From: Methanobacteriota archaeon | GTDB lineage: Archaea > Methanobacteriota > Methanobacteria > Methanobacteriales > Methanobacteriaceae | NCBI GenBank assembly: GCA_029556335.1 | Contig: JAKQFA010000028.1 | Location: forward strand, 277,676 to 341,675 | Direction of reading: 5' to 3' | DNA length: 64,000 bases | Shown: piece by piece, positions 8,764 to 17,696 of the stretch | Numbering within the stretch: position 1 is the stretch's first letter | Layout: the number at the start of each line of letters is the position of its first letter | Translations under genes and position numbers: made by a program | Notes under the pieces: model-generated | Told to the model about the DNA's origin: nothing | What the model saw: the letters and a program-made list of their open reading frames with translations, nothing else | The model's database searches: none

Positions 8764-10140
8764 ATGAAAATTCTGGAAAAATCTCAACTCATCAAAAATC
8801 AGGAATTAAGTGCAAAAGACAACCTGGAATCCTTTTGTCAAATTATAAAAAATGTTAACCCTGAAATAAACGCCTTTTTAGAGATAAATAAAGATCAAGC
8901 CATGGAAAAAGCCCAGGATATTGATTCTAGAATTGAAAATGGAGAAAAAGTGGGTAAACTAGCTGGACTCGTTATTGGAGTTAAAAATAACATAAGTGTG
9001 GAGGATTTTCTTATAACTGCCGCTTCCCGTACTCTGGAAAACTATCAGGGTAGTTACGATGCCACGGTGGTGAAGAGGATCAAGGAAGAGGACGGGGTCA
9101 TCATTGGCGTAACCAACTTGGATGAATTCGCAGCTGGTAGTTCCACTGAAACATCCTATTACGGCCCCACCCAGAACCCAGCTGCCCCTGGACTTATACC
9201 TGGCGGATCCAGTGGTGGCAGTGCCGCTGCGGTGGCTGCTGGTATGTGTGATTTAGCCTTAGGATCAGACACAGGTGGTTCTATAAGAAACCCTGCATCT
9301 CACTGTGGAATTATGGGATTCAAACCCACATACGGTGCTGTCTCCAGGCAGGGACTTTTGGATCTGGCCATGAGCATGGATCAGATTGGTCCTTTAGCTT
9401 CGGATGTGAGTGGAATAGCCCTTCTCCTGGATGTTATTGGTGGACTGGACCCAAGGGAGTGCACAACACTGGATTGGCAAGCACCCCTATATACACCGGC
9501 ACTGCAGGATCCATTAGATCATCTTAATGGTGTAAGGCTGGGTGTACTGAAAGAGTCCTTTGATGTAACGGATGGGCCTATAGTCAAAATTATAGAAGAT
9601 CGCCTAGCAGAATTAGAAGGGTTCGGGGTGGAACTAGTTGAATTAAACTTCGAGTATCTGGATTTATGCCTGCCCACTTGCTACCTGATCAACTATGTGG
9701 AATTTTTCTCAGCCACCCGTAAGTACGATGGCCGTAAGTACGGGCACCGCATAGAAGAGGTATGTGGAGAAGAGGTGCTCCGCCGGATACACATGGGATC
9801 CTACATCAGTCAGAAAGAATACAGTGGAAAATATTATAAAAAGGCGTTACAAGCCCGTTCTCTTATTAAAAAAGAAATTAACCGTTTATTATCCGGGGTG
9901 GATGTATTGATCAGTCCCACCGTTCCAAAACTACCCCATAAAATTGGAGCTGAACTGGATACCATGGAAATGTATGCCTACGATACTTTGACCGTGGTTG
10001 CCAACCTGGCTGGCATCCCTGCCGCAAGCATTCCGGCCGGAATTGTTAAAGGAGTGCCAATAGGGATGCAAATGCAGGCAAAAGCTCGGGATGACCTTAA
10101 AATTCTCCAGTTAATGTCATTTATAGAGAACAACCTTTAA
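8764..10140 (+). CDS. gatA: Aspartyl/glutamyl-tRNA amidotransferase subunit A
   Basis: Amidase subunit of GatCAB, which releases ammonia from glutamine to convert Asp-tRNA(Asn) (and in some lineages Glu-tRNA(Gln)) to the amidated form. The 458-residue protein carries the amidase signature Ser-cisSer-Lys triad: Lys in IGVKNNI near residue 77, Ser in PGGSSGGSAA near 150 and the nucleophile Ser in GSDTGGSIRNPASH near 175. Start ATG 8764 follows AAGGTGG. Methanogens of this group use GatDE for Gln and GatCAB for Asn, so the Asn role is likely. gatB and gatC are not next to it; the gene appears to be a single unit. Confidence 0.95.
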   Translation: MKILEKSQLIKNQELSAKDNLESFCQIIKNVNPEINAFLEINKDQAMEKAQDIDSRIENGEKVGKLAGLVIGVKNNISVEDFLITAASRTLENYQGSYDATVVKRIKEEDGVIIGVTNLDEFAAGSSTETSYYGPTQNPAAPGLIPGGSSGGSAAAVAAGMCDLALGSDTGGSIRNPASHCGIMGFKPTYGAVSRQGLLDLAMSMDQIGPLASDVSGIALLLDVIGGLDPRECTTLDWQAPLYTPALQDPLDHLNGVRLGVLKESFDVTDGPIVKIIEDRLAELEGFGVELVELNFEYLDLCLPTCYLINYVEFFSATRKYDGRKYGHRIEEVCGEEVLRRIHMGSYISQKEYSGKYYKKALQARSLIKKEINRLLSGVDVLISPTVPKLPHKIGAELDTMEMYAYDTLTVVANLAGIPAASIPAGIVKGVPIGMQMQAKARDDLKILQLMSFIENNL

Positions 10141-10208
10141 TTTTCCCACAATGGAAATAGGCCATAGCCATCAGATTTTTTTGAAAAAGTAAAATAGGGA
10201 AAAATCAC

Positions 10209-11744
10209 ATGAAAATTGGTCTTTTACATGTTCCAGGTGCTCTGCCGGCACTTGAAAATTTTGGGGGATTACCAACCCACCTTGTAAATAGTAAGGGCAT
10301 GGTGAATGGAAAACCTGCGCATAAAGTATTGGATGCAATTATAATTCCTGGGGGGAGTATAGTAGAATCGGGTAGTGTGAGTCCATTCCTGGGTAGTGAA
10401 ATAAAAAACATGGCCAGAAATGGCTCTTTGATACTGGGAATTTGCTCAGGATTCCAAGTTTTAGCCGAAAAAACAGATATCGGGAGAAAATCTCCCTGCC
10501 CCATTTTAAAGGAAGGTCTAGGGCTCCTGGACGTCACATTCCATCCCATGATCAGCAATGACCGGGTGGAGGCAGAGCTAGTGGATGATTCTCCCCTCAC
10601 CCAGGGACTAAAGGGTCAAGCCATAACCGGATTTCACTGCCACACCTATGGCGATATAAGGGGAGAAGCCCAACCCATAATGTATTCATTGATCAAAAGG
10701 GCAGATTACCAAGATGATCCTAGAAAAGTTCTTTCTGGAGTTAAGAATGAGGAGGGGAACGTGGTGGGGACCATGGTCCACGCCGCCCTTGATGAAAATC
10801 CTATACTTCGGAAAAACATCCTCCAATACTTGGACGCCACAGAGGTGGATATAAAAAATATTGAAAAGAGGAACAAAGTTTTAATGGGCAGATTAAAGGG
10901 CGAAATTGGTATCAACACTGGAATTAAAGCCAGCTATCTGATGGATCCACCCAGCAATCAGATGCACCCCCCAGTACTAATGATGGCCAGCACAGCTTCT
11001 GATTCAGGGAAAACATTTCTAACCACGGGTTTAGTGGGGGTTCTGCGTAAAAAAGGCTACCGGGTGGCGGTGTTGAAGGTTGGTCCCGATGTAAGGGATC
11101 TGATCCCATCCCTCTACCTCAACAAGGAAAATATGGAGCCCTTCTCCTCTATACGGATTGGAGGGCTGGGATGGGAAGATTTGCCAAGGGTTTTGGAAGA
11201 CCTCCTGGCCCGCAACTATCATCTGGTGCTTATAGAGGGGGTTATGAGTATCTTCACTGGCCTGTTAAATGAGAAGATTCCTTATTCAGCCGCTGAAATA
11301 GCAAAAGCTGCAAATATTCCCGTGATTTTGGTTTCCAGCTGTAACAAGGGGGGTATCGAAACAGCAGCTCTGGATTTGGCAGTGCACGTGGAGATGATGC
11401 AGAACCTAGGTATAAAAGCCCGGGGAGTGATTTTGAACAAGGTTTATCATGAGGGAATAGCTCAAAAAGTGTTAGGTTACTTGAAAACCAGGACTGGGGT
11501 GGAGCTTGCAAGTTCCGTGCCTAAAGTAAAGATGGAAGTCCGGGGAGGAACTCCAGAGTTAGAAATAAAATTGGATGATTTCTGCCTGAATGCCATGAAA
11601 ACTGTTGAAAAATATTTAAACCCGGATGAACTGGTGAAATTAGCGGAATTTCCCTCATTCCAGGGATACATGACCCATCAAGATATTCTAGAAGGATTTA
11701 AAATAGGCCCTAAAGAGGATGAAAATAGAAAAACAGGAATTTAA
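10209..11744 (+). CDS. CobB/CobQ-like protein with glutaminase domain first, P-loop domain second
   Basis: A 511-residue two-domain protein. Residues 1 to about 200 are a class I glutamine amidotransferase, with the oxyanion strand IIIPGGSIVESGS, the nucleophile Cys79 in LGICSGFQVL, and a catalytic-His candidate in GTMVHAALDENP. From about residue 255 comes a dethiobiotin-synthetase/CbiA-type P-loop domain with ASTASDSGKT and the substrate-loop LIEGVMSIFTG. In CobB/CbiA and CobQ the order is the opposite, with the P-loop domain first. By analogy it would amidate a carboxylate using ATP and glutamine; the substrate is not evident (a corrinoid, F430 precursor or another acid). ATG 10209; its end overlaps the convergent ribB by four bases. 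Confidence 0.8.
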   Translation: MKIGLLHVPGALPALENFGGLPTHLVNSKGMVNGKPAHKVLDAIIIPGGSIVESGSVSPFLGSEIKNMARNGSLILGICSGFQVLAEKTDIGRKSPCPILKEGLGLLDVTFHPMISNDRVEAELVDDSPLTQGLKGQAITGFHCHTYGDIRGEAQPIMYSLIKRADYQDDPRKVLSGVKNEEGNVVGTMVHAALDENPILRKNILQYLDATEVDIKNIEKRNKVLMGRLKGEIGINTGIKASYLMDPPSNQMHPPVLMMASTASDSGKTFLTTGLVGVLRKKGYRVAVLKVGPDVRDLIPSLYLNKENMEPFSSIRIGGLGWEDLPRVLEDLLARNYHLVLIEGVMSIFTGLLNEKIPYSAAEIAKAANIPVILVSSCNKGGIETAALDLAVHVEMMQNLGIKARGVILNKVYHEGIAQKVLGYLKTRTGVELASSVPKVKMEVRGGTPELEIKLDDFCLNAMKTVEKYLNPDELVKLAEFPSFQGYMTHQDILEGFKIGPKEDENRKTGI

Positions 11745-12418
11745 TCTTTTTTAAACTCCTGGTAGGATTCAATAACCTCAGCACCACTTAAAAAGACCAG
11801 CCCCTCCTTTTCTGCATACTTTTCCACCTCATCGGTGGGTAAGGAATCTCCAGTAGCATCATCCATCATCTCGCAACATACTGCTACCTGGGTAAGGCCA
11901 CACATCTCTGCCAGGGCCACACTCATCTCAGTATGTCCCTTTCTTTTCAATAAAAGCCCCTCTGCAGCTCGGAGTAGAGTAACGTGTCCAGGGGATCTGA
12001 AATACTTTCCAAACTGACTTCCCATATTGTTTTTTGCCATTTTGGCCAACTCGTTAATGGTCAGGGTACGGTCGTTGTCAGTTATTCCGGTGAAGGTTTT
12101 TCGGTGATTCACAGTTATGGAAAAGGCTGATTTTTCGTCGTAGGGTATGTCAGTGGGGGATAGCTCTGTGAGGACTGGATACTCACTGCTGGCAGCTTGC
12201 ATTATATCGGTCATAAAGGGAACTCTCAGTTCATCGGCCACTGCTGCTGACAATGGGACGCAGATGAGCCCCCCGGCATCATTCCTCATTCTGGCGATTT
12301 GGGCGGGAGTAATGAATTCACCAGCCACTATCATGTCTGTTTCCCTTTCCCGGTTATCATCATCAAAGATTAAAACTATCTCTCCTTTTTTATAACTATC
12401 TAGAACTTTTTTTATCAT
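11741..12418 (-). CDS. ribB: 3,4-dihydroxy-2-butanone 4-phosphate synthase
   Basis: Riboflavin pathway enzyme converting ribulose 5-phosphate to formate and 3,4-dihydroxy-2-butanone 4-phosphate. The 225-residue protein shows the acidic metal/active-site block FDDDNRERETDMIVA near residue 18, MRNDAGGLICVPL near 43, and the later RSPGHVTLLRAAEGLL and KRKGHTEMSVALAEM segments with conserved His and Glu. It is a single-domain enzyme without the GTP cyclohydrolase II fusion, as usual in archaea. ATG 12418 follows GTGAT. It is 41 bases downstream of ribK on the same strand, so the two flavin genes are likely co-transcribed. Confidence 0.95.
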   Translation of the reverse strand: MIKKVLDSYKKGEIVLIFDDDNRERETDMIVAGEFITPAQIARMRNDAGGLICVPLSAAVADELRVPFMTDIMQAASSEYPVLTELSPTDIPYDEKSAFSITVNHRKTFTGITDNDRTLTINELAKMAKNNMGSQFGKYFRSPGHVTLLRAAEGLLLKRKGHTEMSVALAEMCGLTQVAVCCEMMDDATGDSLPTDEVEKYAEKEGLVFLSGAEVIESYQEFKKD

Positions 12419-12459
12419 TAAATCACTCTCTGGCTTAAGAATTTCATTGATAATTGTTA

Positions 12460-12837
12460 TTAATCAAATATTTCCAGAATCACATGATCCCCATCCTGTA
12501 GTTGCAGGGACTTACGCAGATTCAGTGGGGAAATGAATTCCAGAACATCGGGTTCATGATGAGTTTTGACTGGGAAGACCAGGGCACCCTCAAAATCCCT
12601 ATCTAGCCTTGCTTTTATTAACTTTACATCTCCAAATTTGCCCCTTCCTTTGACACTATCCATCTTTTCCATGAGTTCACCAATTTTTTCGGCACCACCT
12701 GCATCAATCTTAAGGTTCAACGTACCAGGAAAGGGTTCAAATCCAAGTATTCCCATAAATTGAATTTTATAGATGTCTAAAGACATGAAATATTGACCTT
12801 TATTATCACCGGAAATTATTTCTCCCTGAATTTTCAT
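12460..12837 (-). CDS. ribK: CTP-dependent riboflavin kinase
   Basis: Archaeal riboflavin kinase, a small protein (125 residues) that phosphorylates riboflavin to FMN using CTP rather than ATP. The signature of the cradle-loop barrel is visible: MKIQGEIISGDNKGQYF at the start, GFEPFPGTLNLKID in the middle and a C-terminal LRKSLQLQDGDHVILEIFD. I chose ATG 12837, with GTGAT upstream; a TTG one codon earlier is also in frame. It lies between endonuclease V and ribB on the same strand, spaced by 8 and 41 bases, so a small riboflavin operon is likely. Confidence 0.93.
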   Translation of the reverse strand: MKIQGEIISGDNKGQYFMSLDIYKIQFMGILGFEPFPGTLNLKIDAGGAEKIGELMEKMDSVKGRGKFGDVKLIKARLDRDFEGALVFPVKTHHEPDVLEFISPLNLRKSLQLQDGDHVILEIFD

Positions 12838-12845
12838 CAAATCAC

Positions 12846-13520
12846 TTAATTCGGTTTTATTGAATTACATGCAGCTATTTCTTCTTTAAACTTTTCAGTA
12901 GCTAACATATGGGCTTGTCGTAACGGCTCAGGTGTATGATAAATACTGCTCCTCTTCACAACTTCTAAAGCCGTGTATAACGATATTTTATGACCAACAC
13001 TCACATAATTCCTTCTAAAAAAGGCCCCCACGACTACTTTAGAGTCAAGTATAAGGTGGGGTGTTTCTTTTTTATGGTGAAGTTGACTGGCTTGGTGTTT
13101 ATATCTACCTTTAATTAACCTTTTTGCAACGCCTATGGTGGGAACATCCATCAGCACCCCCACCTGGGAAGCCAGCCCAAAACCACGGGGATGCAATATT
13201 CCATGACCGTTAATCATCAGAACATCAAAATCCGTTTTAACCTTTTTCAAAATAGATACAGTAGCTGTTGCTTCTCTGAAACCTAAAAAACCTGGAACAT
13301 AAGGAAATTCCAGGATCACCGGGGTGGTTTGTTTCTCCACCACCGCCTGTTCATCCAGATCCATTACCACCGCCGCAGCTACTGCCTTAGTGCCCTGGGA
13401 AAAGGAAATATCTGCCCCTGCAACTCTTTCCAAATTCTCGAAGCAATCCTCGGCTACTACCTGGAGGGCCAGGATGTTTTGTATGTTGAATAACAGTTGA
13501 ATGAGGTTAAAGGAACACAT
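12846..13520 (-). CDS. nfi: Endonuclease V (deoxyinosine 3' endonuclease)
   Basis: DNA repair nuclease cutting near deoxyinosine in DNA. The family motifs are clear: VAGADISFS with the first catalytic Asp near residue 37, FPYVPGFLGFREATA with the conserved PYxPG...F.E, VLMINGHGILHPRGFGLASQVG (substrate pocket, H-P-R) and TIGVAKRLIKG. The C-terminus carries YVSVGHKISL. Length about 224 residues is usual. I chose ATG 13520; a TTG three codons earlier is possible. The N-terminal helix is unusually hydrophobic (NLIQLLFNIQNI). It is 8 bases upstream of ribK, so probably transcribed with the riboflavin genes without functional link. Confidence 0.93.
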   Translation of the reverse strand: MCSFNLIQLLFNIQNILALQVVAEDCFENLERVAGADISFSQGTKAVAAAVVMDLDEQAVVEKQTTPVILEFPYVPGFLGFREATATVSILKKVKTDFDVLMINGHGILHPRGFGLASQVGVLMDVPTIGVAKRLIKGRYKHQASQLHHKKETPHLILDSKVVVGAFFRRNYVSVGHKISLYTALEVVKRSSIYHTPEPLRQAHMLATEKFKEEIAACNSIKPN

Positions 13521-13548
13521 AAGAGTCAATTTGGTATAGTAGAATTTA

Positions 13549-15144
13549 TCATAGTAGTTGACTTGTTATGGTGCAGAAGATAGGTCCTCTAATGTCAATT
13601 TCCAGGTTGTTACTGGTTATGTAGCGCAGAGCCACTTTATCCAGAATGAGGTTAATATCAGAGGGGGCCTTGGCAATGGTGGTGCGTATCTTCATACTCT
13701 CCGATCCACTCACAACCATTTCCTCCGCCTGGTATGCAGCTTGGGCTGCCACTCCATCCATGTAACTTATTCCGGTGTTAACTCCATTTTTAAGGGCGTC
13801 CTGGGATAATTCATCATCAACCTCCTTCCTGGTTGGCACACCCACTACGTTGCCCTGGTAAATGTAGATCTCATTCCAGGCAGCCGGACCTAAAAGTTTG
13901 GTTCCCTTTTCCGGCTCAACAACATCTAGTTGAATTTTTTTTCCCAGAAAACTTCCCTTAAAGGCGGTGAATTCACATGGAGAATCAGCAGTGCCATGTT
14001 TTTTCAGGGCCTGGAGGATCTTATCCATAAGCGTTCTGCCATCTAGTGTAACGGGATAAAGATTTATACGTAACATGGAAGCGATTTCACGGTCGCTCAG
14101 TTTCCATGGGGCGTAGATCTGGGGATAAACCATCTCACGAACATCCAGGAATCCATGGAGTATCATGGCAATTCTTTCTGCACCTACACCCAGATTCATA
14201 ACTTCCTGGTCTATTCCATAACGGGCCAGGGCAATAGGGGAGTATAAGCCGAAGGTAGCCACTTCCACCCACTCTTTAAGCTTAGGGTGGTACCCGTACA
14301 CTTCCGTCTGGGTTTCAGGGATGTAGTACTTGGATTTTTTATCATCAGGTTGGAAACGGAACTTTTCAAAGCCAAAATGTTTCAGAAGGCTCTCAGATAC
14401 AGCCATTCCAACATCCAAGCTTATTTCATCATCCATCCATATGCAGGAAGCAGAATGATAGGTCATCAAGTGACTGGAATCTTCTTTTTGTTCCCGGCGG
14501 AAGCACCTGTCAATGGAAAAGAGTTTGAGGGGTAAGGAACGGTTATTATGCAGATTTTGTAAGGTCAAGAACCAGCCGGAAGTCATATGGGAACGAAGGG
14601 TGGTTTTACTGGCTATTGGTTTAAGTTCATGGAATTCAGGGAATACTCGTTCTAAGATCCGCATTCCCATCTCATTTTCCACATCCAGGGCGCAGGAAAG
14701 ATCTAGTACCAGATCATCCCCACTGGTTTCTCCTTTTTTGTATTGTCGGAAGACTTCCTGCAAGCCAGTGATCTTTGACTCGTCTAGGGAAACCCCCAGG
14801 CTCTCAATCTTATCTACTTTGTCAATTCCCAGTCCAATATCTGGCCGGGGCAGTCCGGCCATGTAGAAACAACGGTCTAGTACAGCAGGTGCTTCCGGTC
14901 CAAATTGGCGATAAACATGATCTTCTTCAATAAAAAGGGGATTTATGGTTTCTTCAAAACCCAGCATCAGATAAGCCTGTCTTAATTCCCAAATAGTATC
15001 GTAGAGATGGTTTGTTTTACCTGTCTTGAGCAATAAACGGGGATATTCATCATCGTGGTGGGGTTTTTTTAAGGAGTGGGCTGTTTCCATCCAGGCCCTT
15101 TCAAAATCCCTTTTAGCCAGCTTTATAATTTCTTTTTTATTCAG
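13549..15144 (-). CDS. sepS: O-phosphoseryl-tRNA(Cys) synthetase, probable CTG start
   Basis: Class II aminoacyl-tRNA synthetase charging tRNA(Cys) with O-phosphoserine, first step of the methanogen indirect route to Cys-tRNA(Cys). Visible: FGPEAPAVLDRCFYLMAG-like block, TLRSHMTSGWF (motif for phosphoserine binding), SIDRCFRREQKEDSSHLM (motif 2) and the motif 3-type MNLGVGAERIAM. The first ATG (15090) falls inside a conserved N-terminal helix ending FERAWMETAHSL. The frame extends 18 codons upstream to CTG 15142-15144, which has GGGGAGG seven bases before it. The next in-frame stop is a TAA nine codons further up, and no ATG, GTG or TTG lies between. I therefore place the start at CTG (531 residues). 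The partner SepCysS gene is not in the window. Confidence 0.93.
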   Translation of the reverse strand: MNKKEIIKLAKRDFERAWMETAHSLKKPHHDDEYPRLLLKTGKTNHLYDTIWELRQAYLMLGFEETINPLFIEEDHVYRQFGPEAPAVLDRCFYMAGLPRPDIGLGIDKVDKIESLGVSLDESKITGLQEVFRQYKKGETSGDDLVLDLSCALDVENEMGMRILERVFPEFHELKPIASKTTLRSHMTSGWFLTLQNLHNNRSLPLKLFSIDRCFRREQKEDSSHLMTYHSASCIWMDDEISLDVGMAVSESLLKHFGFEKFRFQPDDKKSKYYIPETQTEVYGYHPKLKEWVEVATFGLYSPIALARYGIDQEVMNLGVGAERIAMILHGFLDVREMVYPQIYAPWKLSDREIASMLRINLYPVTLDGRTLMDKILQALKKHGTADSPCEFTAFKGSFLGKKIQLDVVEPEKGTKLLGPAAWNEIYIYQGNVVGVPTRKEVDDELSQDALKNGVNTGISYMDGVAAQAAYQAEEMVVSGSESMKIRTTIAKAPSDINLILDKVALRYITSNNLEIDIRGPIFCTITSQLL

Positions 15145-15161
15145 TGAACTGCCTCCCCTTC

Positions 15162-15177
15162 TTCTAATATATTAGAA
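15162..15177. promoter_or_regulatory. Perfect 16-base palindrome in sepS/tfrA divergent spacer
   Basis: TTCTAATA followed directly by its reverse complement TATTAGAA forms a perfect 16-base palindrome, 17 bases upstream of the proposed sepS CTG start and 75 bases before tfrA. The position suits a binding site at or just downstream of the sepS promoter. A TATA-like TTTTTATAT stretch at about 15192-15200 could serve either gene. No regulator is identified, and A+T-rich palindromes arise easily by chance. Confidence 0.35.
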
Positions 15178-15252
15178 ATAGATTTCTATCCTTTTTATAT
15201 TCTAGCCTTAGGGGGGGATAAATTAAATAGGTTCTAAGGTCAACTGCATAGT

Positions 15253-16899
15253 ATGGAAAGGGAAATCTACCAAACCGATGTCCTGGTGATTGGATCAGGT
15301 GGAGCTGGCTGCAGAGCAGCTATCGAGGCTCGTCAACATGGTCGGGATGTGATAATAGTCTCGAAGGGACTTTCCTTCAAATCAGGATGCACTACCCTGG
15401 CGGAAGGGGGCTATAACGCTGCTTTTGCCTATGTAGATGAGGAAGACAGTACTGAAGCACACTTTCAGGATACTCTCAGGGGTGGGGGCTACCTTAACGA
15501 CAGAAAACTAGCTAAAATTTTGGTTGAGGAAGCTCCAGATAGATTAAATGAATTAGAAGGATTTGGCGCCATTTTTGACCGGCAAGAATCTGGGTTGCTT
15601 AACCAACGACCATTTGGTGGACAAACCTATCGCCGCACTTGTTTTCAGGGGGATCGCACAGGTCACGAAATGATGACCGCCCTACAAGAAGAAGTCATAA
15701 GGGAAGACATCCAGACCATAGGGGAAGTGATGATCACCACCCTCCTCAGGGATGGAAAGGGCCGGGTGGCCGGGGCATGTGGATTTTCACTCCCAAACAC
15801 AGATCTGATTGTATTTGAAGCTTCATCAACAATTTTAGCTACAGGTGGGGCGGGATGGCTTTACCCTGTAACCTCCAATGCCCTGCAAAAGACTGGGGAT
15901 GGGTATGCCCTGGCCTACCGTGCCGGAGCAGATCTGCTGGACATGGAACAAGTGCAGTTTCATCCTACAGGCATGTTGTATCCTGATTCACGGAGGGGGG
16001 TGCTGGTTACCGAAGCAGTTCGAGGAGAAGGCGGACGGCTGATAAACGCTCTAGGTGAGCGTTTCATGACCAACTACGATCCCCGGGGTGAGCTTGCTAC
16101 CCGGGATGTTGTGGCTCGTTCCATTTACAATGAGATTCGGGAGGGAAGAGGTACCAAACGTGGTGGAGTATACCTGGATGTCAGCCACCTCCCATCGGAG
16201 CTAATAGAAGAAAAATTGGAGACTATGCTCTTCCAATTTCTGGATGTGGGTTTGGATATTCGTGAAGAGCCCATGGAAGTAGCACCTACAGCCCACCATG
16301 TCATGGGGGGTTCTTTAATCACTTCTAAATGTGAAACCACGATAAGCAACCTCTATGCAGCTGGAGAAGCCGCAGGTGGAGTTCACGGGGCGAATCGCCT
16401 GGGAGGAAATGCCCTGGCCGAAACCCAAGTCTTTGGAAAAAGGGCTGGTGAAGCAGCAGCAGTTAATGCCAGGAAAAGATCGGTTGCCATTAATAAAAAA
16501 CAGCTAGACGCGGAAGAGGATAGGATATCTGGAACATTTAAGGAAGGGGACTACTATCCCCATCAATTGAAAGAAATGCTCCAATCCTTGATGTGGGATA
16601 AAGTGGCCATCATCAGAAACCAAACTGGATTAGCACGTGCCCTTGGCCTTATACAGGAACTTAAAACTAAAATGAAAGATTTAACCGTGCCGGATGGTAA
16701 GGGATTCAACAACTACTTGCTGGATGCACTGGAGCTTGAAAATATGCTGCAGGTGGCAGAGTTAGTTACCCACTCAGCCATAATACGGAAAGAAAGCAGG
16801 GGCTCCCATTATCGGGAGGACTACCCAAAAACCCTGAAGAATTGGAATAGAAGTATCGTAATGAATAAAGATGCCCCGGTACGATTTATTGAAAGATAA
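15253..16899 (+). CDS. tfrA: Thiol:fumarate reductase subunit A (flavoprotein)
   Basis: FAD-binding catalytic subunit of the methanogen fumarate reductase that oxidises coenzymes M and B to the heterodisulfide while reducing fumarate to succinate. The 548-residue protein has the N-terminal dinucleotide fold VIGSGGAGCRAAIEA, the histidyl-flavin-region-like TLAEGGYNAAF and the active-site block QFHPTGMLYPDSRRG followed by TEAVRGEGGRL. It also has AAGEAAGGVHGANRLGGNALAE and a helical C-terminal domain. Subunit TfrB (iron-sulfur, CCG domain) is not adjacent, as is known in Methanothermobacter. Succinate dehydrogenase or L-aspartate oxidase would be the alternatives; the lineage favours TfrA. Confidence 0.9.
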   Translation: MEREIYQTDVLVIGSGGAGCRAAIEARQHGRDVIIVSKGLSFKSGCTTLAEGGYNAAFAYVDEEDSTEAHFQDTLRGGGYLNDRKLAKILVEEAPDRLNELEGFGAIFDRQESGLLNQRPFGGQTYRRTCFQGDRTGHEMMTALQEEVIREDIQTIGEVMITTLLRDGKGRVAGACGFSLPNTDLIVFEASSTILATGGAGWLYPVTSNALQKTGDGYALAYRAGADLLDMEQVQFHPTGMLYPDSRRGVLVTEAVRGEGGRLINALGERFMTNYDPRGELATRDVVARSIYNEIREGRGTKRGGVYLDVSHLPSELIEEKLETMLFQFLDVGLDIREEPMEVAPTAHHVMGGSLITSKCETTISNLYAAGEAAGGVHGANRLGGNALAETQVFGKRAGEAAAVNARKRSVAINKKQLDAEEDRISGTFKEGDYYPHQLKEMLQSLMWDKVAIIRNQTGLARALGLIQELKTKMKDLTVPDGKGFNNYLLDALELENMLQVAELVTHSAIIRKESRGSHYREDYPKTLKNWNRSIVMNKDAPVRFIER

Positions 16900-16910
16900 A
16901 AAAAAGTGCA

Positions 16911-16982
16911 TGCCCTGACCGGGACTTGAACCCGGGTAATAGGATCCGCAATCCTACGTGATATCCGCTACACTATCAGGGC
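16911..16982 (-). tRNA. tRNA-Arg (anticodon GCG)
   Basis: A complete cloverleaf can be folded on the minus strand. The acceptor stem GCCCTGA pairs with TCAGGGC, followed by discriminator A at 16911. The anticodon stem TAGGA/TCCTA closes loop TTGCGGA, giving anticodon GCG. The T-arm CCGGG/CCCGG encloses TTCAAGT. The anticodon reads CGC and CGU arginine codons. CCA is not encoded. There is no intron. It lies between tfrA and the HIT gene, with a small palindrome ACACCAAGGTGT close upstream on its 5' side. Confidence 0.95.
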
Positions 16983-17024
16983 GAAAAAATTAGAGTACAC
17001 CAACACCAAGGTGTGCTTATGATA

Positions 17025-17504
17025 CTATGCCTTTTTTCTATTTAAATCTTTAAGGTGCTCCCTGATCCTAGTCACTATTTCTCCCTTAAGATCTTCAGAC
17101 GGGAAAAAAGAACCCACTGTAGCTTTCATGGTGCTCTCACCAAAGCAGGGATCCTGAAAAGTATGACCACCCAATTGCACCGGATTTTTATAACGGGGTA
17201 TTAAATGCCAATGCAGGTGACAATCAGTGTGATCCCTTTGATACCTGGAGTTTAAATGGCACCCCCAGTTGAACAAGGTCACAGGAAATGCTTTTTTAAG
17301 TGCTGACTCTAAAATTGACACAATTTCAACGAATTCTATCCATTCTTTTTTTTTCAAACTGGATAAACTGTTTTCATCTCTTTTAAGAGCCACAATACAT
17401 GTGCCCAAGTTACGCTGATCTGGAGCCAGCAACACCAGCCAGTATTCAGTCTCTACTAGGAGTTCGCCGTAATGGCACGTTTTATGCCCGGGAATAATTC
17501 TCAC
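17025..17504 (-). CDS. HIT family protein
   Basis: Histidine-triad family nucleotide hydrolase/transferase. The signature CHLHWHLIPRY (HxHxHxxPRY variant) is near the middle, preceded by FNWGCHLNSRYQRDHTDCH, so the catalytic histidine triad is intact. HIT proteins of this kind hydrolyse dinucleoside polyphosphates or adenylylated substrates. The start is uncertain. The frame contains no ATG before the domain. I use GTG 17502-17504 (VRIIPGHK), while a TTG at 17573 would add 23 mostly hydrophobic residues with no clear ribosome site. Spacer 17574-17696 upstream shows no gene. Confidence 0.8.
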   Translation of the reverse strand: MRIIPGHKTCHYGELLVETEYWLVLLAPDQRNLGTCIVALKRDENSLSSLKKKEWIEFVEIVSILESALKKAFPVTLFNWGCHLNSRYQRDHTDCHLHWHLIPRYKNPVQLGGHTFQDPCFGESTMKATVGSFFPSEDLKGEIVTRIREHLKDLNRKKA

Positions 17505-17696
17505 ACTCCATACAGGATATATTTTGTTATTTTGAAGTAAAATAAATTGACACCAAAAAAAAGTTACTAGCAACCCAATTTACAGGGAATCAAGTTGACA
17601 CTTAAACCGAATCATAGAACTGGCACTGATTATGGCTTTACCAGGATGAGTCCATTAAGATAACACTTTAAACCCAGATCAACCAGATTATCATGT

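Noticed and set aside
16983..17024. Second tRNA or tRNA fragment beside tRNA-Arg
   Set aside because: Only a 12-base palindrome is present; no acceptor or T-arm can be folded.
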